A stretch of DNA of 8,136 nt from Lawsonibacter sp. (GCA_022793355.1 JAAWCR010000112.1:1-8136), one strand, 5' to 3'; shown: positions 1-5,395, counted from the stretch's first letter. Numbers and translations: made by a program. Notes: generated by a model not told the origin, from the sequence alone.

Positions 1-132
1 ATGCTCAGAAAGTTCGCTCTGAGCCTGATTAAGCGATTCAAGACTGATTTAAATTCTAAACGTCCTCTTTCGCAAATTATGTTTAACTGTCTCCTGAATC
101 CCTCGGATATTTGTACTATTCTTGAAAATTGA
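1..132 (+). pseudogene. Probable C-terminal tail of a transposase (cut by window edge)
   Basis: The first frame is open from base 1 to a TGA at 130-132 and gives 43 residues, beginning LRKFALSLIKRFK and containing NSKRPLSQIMFNCLLNP. This basic, helical 'RK-AL-L-KR' tail resembles the C-terminal end of DDE transposases of IS4/ISAs1-like elements, but I recognise the style rather than a specific family. The ATG at base 1 is probably internal, and the gene would extend to the left of the window. The DNA is more AT-rich than the rest of the window, which fits an inserted element. The element's right end should lie between 133 and about 231, where the neighbouring MCP frame picks up. It could also be the end of an unrelated basic protein. 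The catalytic region is not in view, so intactness cannot be judged. Confidence 0.35.
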
Positions 133-231
133 TTTCCCTGTTGTTTTTTACCAACGTCTCGACATCGCCGGAAAAACATGTTACAATATATCGTTATCAA
201 ATTTCGGCTGGGCGCTTTGCATCTCAAGTAA

Positions 232-690
232 GCGCAAAGGCTTATCCAACGGGCAAAGCGGCATATCCCCAAAAAGCTTTTTTCTGAGGATTTTGCCGCA
301 GTCAAGGGCATTTTCGAGGGCCTGTACATTGCCACTCCGGATACCCATGTGCTCACCCATACCTTCCAGAGGACCATCGGCATGACCACCCACCGGATCC
401 GCGGCTGTCTGAGGCAAACCATCGACGATGTGGAGCGCGTTCTGGGCGAGTTGGCGGATGGCAACCTCACGGTGGATGTGACCAAAAATGAGGACTACTA
501 TATCGGTGACTTCCGGATGCTGGCCGAGAGCCTGAAATCCATCCACTCTAACCTGACCCATGTAATCCAGAACGTCTCCCGGGCAGCCAGCCAGGTGGAC
601 TCCACCGCCGCGGAAAAGAGCGCGGCGGTTTCCAAGGAGCTGTCGAACCAGGCCAGAACCCTGAACTGCTTGATCGGCCGGTTCCATATC
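232..690 (+). pseudogene. Methyl-accepting chemotaxis protein remnant with two internal deletions
   Basis: The frame after the TAA at 229-231 reads as three joined pieces of one MCP. Bases 232-390 encode a membrane-distal piece of a dCache-type sensor domain (FEGLYIATPDTHVLTHT...IGMTTH). Bases about 400-600 encode a HAMP domain and the start of the signalling helix (TIDDVERVLGELADGNL, then AESLKSIHSNLTHVIQNV). Bases about 601-690 encode only the extreme C-terminus (STAAEKSAAVSKELSNQ...LIGRF), which in intact receptors follows the methyl-accepting coiled coil. The second transmembrane segment and the whole CheA/CheW-binding hairpin are missing, so the product cannot signal. There is no credible start, and the stop expected after the C-terminus is also absent, so the frame runs on into the downstream lipoprotein. 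The left edge adjoins transposase-like DNA, suggesting an insertion broke the gene first. Confidence 0.75.
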
Positions 691-746
691 TCCCGACGGA
701 CTGCCGCCCATGTGCGGACACATACGGAACGAAATTGCGAACAAGC

Positions 747-753
747 GGAGGTG
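747..753 (+). promoter_or_regulatory. Ribosome binding site that fixes the start of the thioredoxin-like lipoprotein
   Basis: GGAGGTG lies six bases before the ATG at 760. It shows that translation begins at 760, although the same frame is open back to 349 through the chemoreceptor remnant. Confidence 0.85.
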
Positions 754-759
754 CTTTGT

Positions 760-1317
760 ATGAGCAAAAGTTATAAACGATATTTGAGTGCGCTGATCCT
801 AGCTGCTGCCCTGCTGAGCGGCTGCGCCGGGGACAGCGCCGGTTCGGAGCCGGCGGACGGGAGCGCTTCTCAGTCGGAGTCGTCCGCCGTGCAGGTCAGC
901 TTTGAGGCCGCCGATGTGGAGGGAAACACCGTTTCCTCCTCGGTGTTCTCCCAGTCCAAGCTTACGATGGTCAATGTTTGGGCAACCTACTGCAACCCCT
1001 GCCTGAGCGAAATGCCCTCCCTGGGCGAGTTGGCGGAGGAGTATGACGCGGAGGAGCTTCAAATCATCGGCGTCATCAGCGATGTGCTGGAGGGAGAGGA
1101 CACCTCCACCGCCGAGAGTCTGATCCGGCAGACAGGAGCAAATTACACCCACCTGCTGCTCAACGAGTCCCTTTACTATGGGCTGCTGTCTGAGGTGAGC
1201 GCCGTCCCCACCACCTTCTTCCTGGATGAAAACGGAACGGTTCTGGACGTTGTGGTCGGCGCGAAGACGAAAACCGCATGGGAGGAGATTATTGATGGGC
1301 TTCTGGACAACCTGTAG
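760..1317 (+). CDS. TlpA/ResA-like thioredoxin-fold lipoprotein
   Basis: This 185-residue protein is an extracytoplasmic, membrane-anchored thiol-disulfide oxidoreductase. Residues 1-22 are a lipoprotein signal (positive SKSYKR, hydrophobic stretch, LLSGC) with C22 as the lipidated cysteine. A Ser/Glu-rich linker follows to about residue 45. The thioredoxin domain contains VNVWATYCNPC with active-site C78 and C81, and the conserved cis-proline at P150 in AVPTTFFLD. Length and layout fit the ResA/TlpA family, which reduces or oxidises thiols on exported proteins. The start at 760 is chosen from the ribosome binding site and signal peptide; an upstream start would fuse an inactive receptor fragment to it and bury the signal. 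It is followed with a 23-base overlap by a CXXC peptide gene and then a membrane polyferredoxin, which suggests its electrons come from those partners rather than from CcdA/DsbD. No promoter is clear within the remnant upstream. The natural substrate is unknown. Confidence 0.88.
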   Translation: MSKSYKRYLSALILAAALLSGCAGDSAGSEPADGSASQSESSAVQVSFEAADVEGNTVSSSVFSQSKLTMVNVWATYCNPCLSEMPSLGELAEEYDAEELQIIGVISDVLEGEDTSTAESLIRQTGANYTHLLLNESLYYGLLSEVSAVPTTFFLDENGTVLDVVVGAKTKTAWEEIIDGLLDNL

Positions 1318-1447
1318 GCGGCACGCCTGGGCGCTGGGGGCGCTGCTTGGAGCGCTTATGCTCGGCGCCGGGGCCTGCCATGGGCAGTTTGCCGTCCTGT
1401 GGAAAAAGGCGGCGATGATCTGCCTGGAGTGTATCGGGATTGGGTGA
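1295..1447 (+). CDS. CD1871A-like small membrane protein with C-terminal CXXC
   Basis: This 50-residue protein starts at the ATG at 1295, inside the 3' end of the lipoprotein gene, with GGAGGAG at 1281-1287 seven bases upstream. Residues 1-10 contain CRRH, residues 11-28 form one hydrophobic segment (ALGALLGALMLGAGAC), and the C-terminus is AMICLECIGIG. This terminal signature matches the small Clostridia family named after C. difficile CD1871A, whose function is not established. The positive N-terminus predicts an N-in, C-out topology, which would put the C43-x-x-C46 pair on the outer face near the thioredoxin-like lipoprotein. Other cysteines are C7 and C28. A longer frame from 1226 exists but has no comparable ribosome binding site. 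The stop is three bases before the next GTG start, so translation of the two is probably coupled. I infer a thiol relay between the polyferredoxin and the lipoprotein. Confidence 0.82.
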   Translation: MGFWTTCRRHAWALGALLGALMLGAGACHGQFAVLWKKAAMICLECIGIG

Positions 1448-1450
1448 GCT

Positions 1451-2305
1451 GTGAAAAGACTTCGACTGAGCGTTCAGCTGCTGTTTACCATCGTCACAAA
1501 CGGGTATCTGTACGGCTTCCTGAACGGAAAAATCTATCGGGGCCCCCTGAAATACGCCTGTGTCCCGGGGCTGAACTGCTACTCCTGCCCCGGGGCCGTC
1601 GCCTCCTGCCCCCTTGGCGCCTTGCAGGCCCTGCTGAATCAGAAGGGGTTTCAGGTCCCCTTCGCCGCGCTGGGCTTTTTCTTCCTGTTCGGCAGCGTGC
1701 TGGGGCGCTTTGTCTGCGGCTGGCTGTGCCCCTTTGGCCTGGTGCAGGACCTTTTGCACAAAATCCCCGTCTTTCAAAAGAAAAAACGGCTGCCCTTCCA
1801 CCGGATTTTAAAGCATGGGGGCCGTGCGGTTCTGGTTCTTCTGGTTTGCGCCGGATCCATGGTGCTGCTGGGCGGGTTTGCAAAAGTTCCGGCGTTCTGC
1901 AAATATCTGTGCCCGTCAGGCACTCTGCTGGGCGCGCTTCCCCTGCTCAGCGCGAATGCGGCCCTGCGCAGCCAGGCCGCCGGCCTGTTCCTGTGGAAGC
2001 TGGCTGTCCTCCTCGCCATTGTCCTGCTCTCGATAAAGGTCTACCGGCCCTTCTGCCAGTATCTGTGCCCCCTGGGGGCGATATACGGCTGGTTCAACCG
2101 GTTCAGCCTGGTGCAGATTCGCTGGGAGAAGTCCCAGTGTATCTCCTGCCGAGCCTGTGAAAAGGCCTGTCCGGTGGCCCTCTCCCTGGGTGAGATTTCC
2201 CACTCCCCCGAGTGCATCCGTTGCGGAAAATGCGTGGCGGCCTGTCCGGAAAGATGCCTGCATTTTTTCGGGAGTGGTACAGAAACAAAAGACCCGTTAT
2301 CGTAA
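1451..2305 (+). CDS. NapH/CcoG-like membrane 4Fe-4S polyferredoxin
   Basis: This 284-residue integral membrane protein has many cysteine motifs. Hydrophobic segments lie near residues 8-24, 71-88, 125-142 and 177-195. Early cysteines sit in LNCYSCPGA and SCPLGALQ (C37, C43, C46, C53). Three CxxxCP motifs typical of the NapH/YccM/CcoG group follow at C89/C93, C150/C154 and C202/C206. The C-terminal domain carries two classical ferredoxin clusters, CISCRACEKACP (C230-C240) and CIRCGKCVAACP (C255-C265), probably on the cytoplasmic side. Such proteins pass electrons between cytoplasmic donors and membrane or extracytoplasmic partners. The GTG start at 1451, three bases after the preceding stop, has only a weak ribosome binding site (GGGTGA at 1442-1447, inside the preceding gene's end), consistent with translational coupling. 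The partners here point to reduction of the thioredoxin-like lipoprotein rather than nitrate reduction; no nap genes are nearby. The electron donor is unknown. Confidence 0.85.
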   Translation: MKRLRLSVQLLFTIVTNGYLYGFLNGKIYRGPLKYACVPGLNCYSCPGAVASCPLGALQALLNQKGFQVPFAALGFFFLFGSVLGRFVCGWLCPFGLVQDLLHKIPVFQKKKRLPFHRILKHGGRAVLVLLVCAGSMVLLGGFAKVPAFCKYLCPSGTLLGALPLLSANAALRSQAAGLFLWKLAVLLAIVLLSIKVYRPFCQYLCPLGAIYGWFNRFSLVQIRWEKSQCISCRACEKACPVALSLGEISHSPECIRCGKCVAACPERCLHFFGSGTETKDPLS

Positions 2306-2311
2306 CCCCGG

Positions 2312-2509
2312 TTAAAAAGTGTAATTTGCATTTTTGGGTATCTTCTTAGGGCTTGTTTGAAACAGGTCCACATGCCCAAACGCCGGCTCTTTTTCCACCA
2401 TGCTTTGCCAATTTTCCTTGAACTACATCCAGTATTCCTGCGTCAAATTGGCTTCCTCTGGCGAAACAATTTCTCGCCGTCGGGCACAGTTCCATTGTTC
2501 AAACAGCGC
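2312..2509 (-). pseudogene. Protein-like remnant frame on the minus strand
   Basis: Reading the minus strand from 2509 gives 65 codons to a TAA at 2312-2314, interrupted only by one TAG (plus-strand CTA at 2423-2425). It includes RRREIVSPEEANLTQEYW before the stop and FKENWQSMVEKEPAFGHV after it, which looks compositionally like real protein. There is no start codon, and a TAG lies directly upstream inside the repeat. I do not recognise a family. It may be the decayed interior of a small insertion element, or a chance frame. Confidence 0.25.
2346..2361 (+). repeat. Terminal-repeat-like copy 1 (inverted relative to copies 2 and 3)
   Basis: TTAGGGCTTGTTTGAA matches the reverse complement of the copies at 2498-2513 and 2660-2675 (TTAGGCGCTGTTTGAA) at 13 of 16 positions, differing only in the three bases after TTAGG. 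Its orientation makes it a candidate left end of a small transposable element that ends at 2513 (168 bases) or 2675 (330 bases). Confidence 0.6.
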
Positions 2510-2513
2510 CTAA
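2498..2513 (-). repeat. Terminal-repeat-like copy 2
   Basis: TTCAAACAGCGCCTAA is identical to the copy at 2660-2675 and inverted relative to 2346-2361. It could be the right end of a 168-base element or a solo end. Confidence 0.6.
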
Positions 2514-2538
2514 AAAACAACTTCATCTTAATCGTTCT

Positions 2539-2581
2539 AAGTGCCCGCTGTCCAGTACAATTTGTGCTGGCAGGGGCACTT
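2539..2581 (+). other. Strong hairpin inside the repeat-bounded segment
   Basis: AAGTGCCC (2539-2546) pairs with GGGCACTT (2574-2581). Inside it, CTG/CAG, CCAG/CTGG and TAC/GTG (one G-T pair) continue the stem, with single bulges at 2547 and 2551 and a five-base loop at 2559-2563. That gives about 18 pairs. The plus strand has only a short T run after it, so a terminator role for the upstream redox operon is possible but weak. Confidence 0.45.
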
Positions 2582-2659
2582 TTGCCCAACGTTTGACAAG
2601 AAGCTTTTTATGATAGAAGAAAAAAGGATGCAAGTCCGGAACGGTCATCCCCGCTATTT

Positions 2660-2675
2660 TTCAAACAGCGCCTAA
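2660..2675 (-). repeat. Terminal-repeat-like copy 3
   Basis: This is a second exact copy of TTCAAACAGCGCCTAA. With the inverted copy at 2346-2361 it bounds a 330-base segment whose ends, trimmed to GGGC...CGCC, would be flanked by TA on both sides. It abuts the plus-strand protein-like tail that starts at 2678. Confidence 0.6.
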
Positions 2676-2677
2676 CC

Positions 2678-2758
2678 GTGACGGGGCACATTGACAGCCG
2701 GATAAAATCCGACGGTCCGTTTACCTATTCCAGCTTGCCGGATAAGAAGCGCCTATAG
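2678..2758 (+). pseudogene. C-terminal fragment of an unidentified gene
   Basis: Immediately after the last repeat, the frame at 2678 reads 26 codons to a TAG at 2756-2758, including HIDSRIKSDGPFTYSSLP and ending KKRL. It has the look of a genuine protein C-terminus, with no start or upstream body, as if the repeat element had inserted into or deleted the rest. I cannot name the family. With so few codons, chance cannot be excluded. Confidence 0.3.
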
Positions 2759-2764
2759 TTTTTG

Positions 2765-2793
2765 TTGACTTTCCACAATTGATGTCGTATGAT
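2765..2793 (+). promoter_or_regulatory. Sigma-A promoter of the DUF3048 gene
   Basis: TTGACT (2765-2770), a 17-base spacer and TATGAT (2788-2793) match the housekeeping consensus closely. Transcription should start near 2800, so the ATG at 2789 lies inside the -10 box and cannot be the translational start. Confidence 0.8.
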
Positions 2794-2818
2794 AGGGAGG
2801 AGAACTGGAGGGATTTTG

Positions 2819-3931
2819 ATGAAGAAAAGACATTGGGGAACACAAGTGCTGGCCGGGCTTCTGATACTCTCGCTGGTGTCCTGCGGCGGCGGAGGCGGAG
2901 GCGGGTCTTCCTCCCAGGCGGGCAGCATCCCCCAGCCCCCGGAGGAGCCCGATATCTCTGCCATCGCGCCGGTGGAGCCTGATCCGGATCCGGTATACCC
3001 CTACGCCAACCCGCTCACCGGGGAGGGGTTGAACGAGGACGTCAGCGGCAAGCGGCCCGTCGCTGTTATGTTCAACAACCTGAAAAAGGCCCTGCCTCAG
3101 ATCGGGGTGTCCCAGGCAGACGTGCTCTATGAGGTGGTGGCCGAAGGGGGCATCACCCGCATCATGGGGGTCTACCAGAACTTGGAAGGCACAGGCGACC
3201 TGGGCAGCATCCGCTCAGCCCGGGACTATTACGTCAGCCTGGCCTGCGGCCACGACGCAATTTACATCCACGCCGGAGGCAGCCCCCAGGCCTACGACGC
3301 CTTTGAAAGCTGGGGCGTCACCCACATCGACTTTGTAAACGGCCCCTATGGCGATATGTGCTGGCGGGACCCGGAGCGGCGGAAAAACGCCGGCCTGGAA
3401 CACTCCATGCTCACCTCCAGCGAAAAGGTGCTGGAGCAGATGCCCAGCCGCTTCCGTCTGGACCACGAAGCGGGCTACGGGGTAGGCTGGATCTTCTCCA
3501 AGGAGGCCCCCGCCGGGGGAGAGAAGGTCATCCGGCTGACCGCGCCCTTTTCCAACTATAAGACCGGGTACTTCACCTACGACGCCAGCCAGGGCCACTA
3601 TCTGATTAACCAGAGCCTGGATGGCTCCGACCCTATCCCCTTTGTGGACGGCCCGGATGGGGACCGAGTGACGGTGAGCAATGTGCTGGTGCTGTACACC
3701 GACGTGAGCCTGGTTCCGGGGGATTCCGCCGGCCGCATGTCGGTGCGGACCACCGGAACCGGGAAAGGCGTCCTCCTCCGGGATGGGCAGCTCTATCCGA
3801 TTACCTGGCAGCGGGACAAGCGCACCGACACCTATTCCTTCCTGGACCAGTCGGGCCAGCCCATTCCCCTGGCCGTCGGGCCCAGCTACATCAACGTTAT
3901 CAGCGCCTCCGCCAACGTTACCTGGGAATAA
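2819..3931 (+). CDS. DUF3048 (YerB-like) lipoprotein
   Basis: This 370-residue exported lipoprotein starts at the ATG at 2819, five bases after GGAGGGA (2807-2813). Residues 1-22 are the signal (KKRHWG, then LAGLLILSLVSC) with C22 as the lipidated cysteine, followed by seven glycines and a Pro/Asp-rich spacer to about residue 62. The DUF3048 N-terminal domain begins at NPLTGEGL and contains the typical RPVAVMFNNLKKALPQIGVSQ, DVLYEVVAEGGITRIMGVYQ and GSIRSARDYY segments. The C-terminal DUF3048 domain covers roughly residues 230-365, including the TYSFLDQSGQPIPL region. Members such as B. subtilis YerB are cell-surface lipoproteins whose biochemical role is not settled. The gene is monocistronic by layout, with its own promoter upstream and a terminator before the next promoter. 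The length fits the family, and I see no sign of damage. Confidence 0.88.
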   Translation: MKKRHWGTQVLAGLLILSLVSCGGGGGGGSSSQAGSIPQPPEEPDISAIAPVEPDPDPVYPYANPLTGEGLNEDVSGKRPVAVMFNNLKKALPQIGVSQADVLYEVVAEGGITRIMGVYQNLEGTGDLGSIRSARDYYVSLACGHDAIYIHAGGSPQAYDAFESWGVTHIDFVNGPYGDMCWRDPERRKNAGLEHSMLTSSEKVLEQMPSRFRLDHEAGYGVGWIFSKEAPAGGEKVIRLTAPFSNYKTGYFTYDASQGHYLINQSLDGSDPIPFVDGPDGDRVTVSNVLVLYTDVSLVPGDSAGRMSVRTTGTGKGVLLRDGQLYPITWQRDKRTDTYSFLDQSGQPIPLAVGPSYINVISASANVTWE

Positions 3932-4127
3932 GCCCCTTGCAGCGTGCAAAGTCGGCAAGGAATATGAAGGTTCCTATTTTTCGGCCCAATGCCAGTGTGT
4001 CGCTGCCAGGCAGGGTAACAATCGCGCGACGGCTACACCCGCAGGAAACGTGACCATATGCGCGGGGCATAGACGGGATGGCGATAGCAAACCTTGAACC
4101 TGCGCTTTCAAAAAATTCAGCGTTCAC
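3918..4127 (-). CDS. Possible small hypothetical ORF antisense to the DUF3048 3' end
   Basis: A 69-codon minus-strand frame starts at GTG (4127) and ends inside the last codons of the DUF3048 gene. It encodes FAIAIPSMPRAYGHVSCGC and a C-terminal FLADFARCKG. The ribosome binding site is poor and no promoter is evident. It occupies most of the otherwise empty stretch after 3931. It may be a real small gene, part of a dispersed intergenic repeat, or chance; I do not recognise it. Confidence 0.2.
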   Translation of the reverse strand: MNAEFFESAGSRFAIAIPSMPRAYGHVSCGCSRRAIVTLPGSDTLALGRKIGTFIFLADFARCKGLIPR

Positions 4128-4186
4128 GCCAGGGCCTTTTTGTACGCGCTAATGGAAAAGCGGCGGCGGTCGAGCAAAGAGATAAA

Positions 4187-4212
4187 ACAGGCCCGGATCG
4201 AACGGGCCCTGT
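4187..4212 (+). terminator. Rho-independent-type terminator before the molybdenum operon
   Basis: ACAGGCCCG (4187-4195) pairs with CGGGCCCTGT (4203-4212), with one bulged base and a seven-base loop, followed by GGGAATTTTCTCTCT. It separates the DUF3048 transcript, which would have a 3' tail of about 260 bases, from the next promoter. The T run is offset by a few bases, so termination may be leaky. Confidence 0.6.
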
Positions 4213-4233
4213 GGGAATTTTCTCTCTGCTGTC

Positions 4234-4262
4234 TTGACTTGGAAGGCTTTGTGTGCTAATAT
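4234..4262 (+). promoter_or_regulatory. Sigma-A promoter of the molybdenum-type ABC operon
   Basis: TTGACT (4234-4239), a 17-base spacer and TAATAT (4257-4262) form a near-consensus promoter. Transcription would start near 4269, giving a leader of about 40 bases, too short for a Moco riboswitch. The -10 box runs directly into the ModE-like operator. Confidence 0.8.
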
Positions 4263-4289
4263 CGTTATATTCTCATATAAATAACGCAT
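4261..4289. promoter_or_regulatory. ModE-type operator overlapping the -10 box and start site
   Basis: The inverted repeat is ATCGTTATATT, six bases, then TAAATAACGCAT. Its core, CGTTATATT-N6-TAAATAACG, fits the established ModE operator pattern of two CGnTATAT-type half-sites separated by about six bases. The half-sites agree at seven of nine positions (CGTTATATT against CGTTATTTA). Its position over the -10 end and the predicted start site implies repression when molybdenum is plentiful. A ModE-like gene lies in the same operon, which supports autoregulation. Confidence 0.75.
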
Positions 4290-4297
4290 GGATTTTT

Positions 4298-4304
4298 AGG
4301 AGGT
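4298..4304 (+). promoter_or_regulatory. Strong ribosome binding site of the substrate-binding lipoprotein
   Basis: AGGAGGT lies six bases before the ATG at 4311, the best ribosome binding site in this operon. It is consistent with higher expression of the binding protein than of the permease, which has a weak site. Confidence 0.8.
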
Positions 4305-4310
4305 ACTATA

Positions 4311-5384
4311 ATGAAAAAGAGACTATCTGCGCTGATGCTGGCACTGGTTATGACATTTTCCCTTGCCGGCTGCGCTTCCCCCGCCCAGTCGTCCGGCGGC
4401 AACGACCAGGGCGCGGGAGGCTCCGCGTCCTCTCCCGTCTCCAGCCAGGAGTTGTCCGACTTTCCCGTCACACTGATCGACGCATCCAGTCGAGAGGTCA
4501 CCATCCAGGCCGAACCTGAGCGCCTGGTTAGCGGCTACTATATCACCACTTCTATGCTCATTGCTCTGGGCCAGCAGAACAAGCTGGCAGGTATTGAGGC
4601 CAAGGCGGACACCCGGCCCATTTACTCCCTGGCTGCCGCAGAGCTTTTAGAGCTGCCCAATGTGGGAACTGCAAAGGCCTTCGACCTGGAGGGCTGCGCC
4701 GCCCTTCAGCCCGACCTCGTTGTCCTGCCCCTGAAGCTGAAGGACAGCGTGCCCGCCCTGGAGGATTTGGGGCTGACAGTGCTGCTGGTCAACCCGGAAA
4801 ACTTGGAGCAGCTTAACAGCACCATTCGCCTGCTGGGCGACGCCACCGGCGCCAAAGAACAGGCTTTGGCCCTGCTGGATTACAACCAGCAGACCCAGGC
4901 TTTTCTGCTCCAGACCCTGAAGGAGGTCCAGCGACCCACCGTCTATCTGGCGGGCAACAGCAGTTACCTAAGCACAGCCGGCGCCAAGATGTACCAAAAT
5001 TCTCTGCTGGAGCTGGGAGGCGGCCAAAACGTAGCCGCCGGGCTGGAGGACGACTACTGGGCGGATATCTCCTATGAGCAGCTGCTTGCCTGGAACCCGG
5101 AGGTCATCCTCATCGCCTCGGGTGCCGCCTACACCAGAGACGACATCCTCCAGGATCCCCAGCTTTCCCAGCTGGCGGCTGTCCAGAGCGGTCGGGTATA
5201 CGCTATGCCCTCCGGTCTGGAGTCCTGGGACTCCCCCGTACCCAGCGCCCTAGTGGGCAGCCGATGGATCGCGGCGGTTCTGCACGAGGACCTGTACGCC
5301 TTTGACGCCTTTCAGTCCGATGCCAAGCAGTTCTACCGCGACTTCTACCAGATTGACGTCGGCGCCGAGCTGCTGAGTAAGTAA
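4311..5384 (+). CDS. ABC importer substrate-binding lipoprotein, FecB/BtuF fold (probable molybdate/tungstate)
   Basis: This 357-residue lipoprotein is the extracellular receptor of the ABC importer encoded next to it. The signal runs to the lipobox SLAGC with C21 lipidated, followed by a low-complexity Ser/Gly linker to about residue 45. The mature part shows the class III (helical-backbone) binding-protein pattern: FPVTLIDASSREVTI, then PERLVSGYYITTSMLIALGQ, a QPDLVVLP strand, the second lobe from PTVYLAGN, YEQLLAWNPEVILIASG and the VYAMPSGLESWD segment. By fold alone it would be called an iron-siderophore or cobalamin receptor. MolA of Haemophilus influenzae has this fold yet binds molybdate and tungstate, and the ModE-type operator plus the downstream ModE and MocA-like genes favour that substrate here. 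I cannot identify ligand residues with certainty. The permease follows after 11 bases. Confidence 0.8.
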   Translation: MKKRLSALMLALVMTFSLAGCASPAQSSGGNDQGAGGSASSPVSSQELSDFPVTLIDASSREVTIQAEPERLVSGYYITTSMLIALGQQNKLAGIEAKADTRPIYSLAAAELLELPNVGTAKAFDLEGCAALQPDLVVLPLKLKDSVPALEDLGLTVLLVNPENLEQLNSTIRLLGDATGAKEQALALLDYNQQTQAFLLQTLKEVQRPTVYLAGNSSYLSTAGAKMYQNSLLELGGGQNVAAGLEDDYWADISYEQLLAWNPEVILIASGAAYTRDDILQDPQLSQLAAVQSGRVYAMPSGLESWDSPVPSALVGSRWIAAVLHEDLYAFDAFQSDAKQFYRDFYQIDVGAELLSK

Positions 5385-5395
5385 GCGATCTTCTC

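Larger units (their letters stand above)
2306..2764. other. Non-coding, mobile-element-like gap between the redox operon and the DUF3048 gene
   Basis: No intact gene is visible here. The stretch holds three copies of a 16-base repeat, a strong hairpin, a minus-strand remnant frame (2312-2509, one internal amber codon) and a short plus-strand tail (2678-2758). Base composition is more AT-rich than the flanking genes. It is best read as one or two short insertion-sequence remnants or MITE-like elements. Confidence 0.55.

Noticed and set aside
181..744. Long minus-strand frame (187 codons) over the MCP remnant
   Set aside because: The plus strand carries recognisable MCP segments over the same bases, and the minus frame shows no known motif.
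349..759. Upstream extension of the thioredoxin-like protein as a real sensor-thioredoxin fusion
   Set aside because: The extension is pieces of an MCP lacking membrane and signalling parts, and a ribosome binding site plus lipoprotein signal mark the start at 760.
2697..2745. GCCGGATAA repeated at 2697-2705 and 2737-2745
   Set aside because: Nine bases, two copies only, inside a protein-like fragment; likely chance.
2789..2818. ATG at 2789 as start of the DUF3048 lipoprotein
   Set aside because: It lies inside the -10 box TATGAT, has no ribosome binding site, and would put ten residues before the signal peptide. The ATG at 2819 has GGAGGGA at the right distance.
3215..3958. Long minus-strand frame (247 codons) over the DUF3048 gene
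   Set aside because: GC-rich antisense shadow of a well-supported gene; no family resemblance and no ribosome binding site.
4263..4310. Moco or tungsten cofactor riboswitch in the leader of the importer operon
   Set aside because: The predicted leader is only about 40 bases, too short for that RNA, and the region is fully explained by promoter, operator and ribosome binding site.
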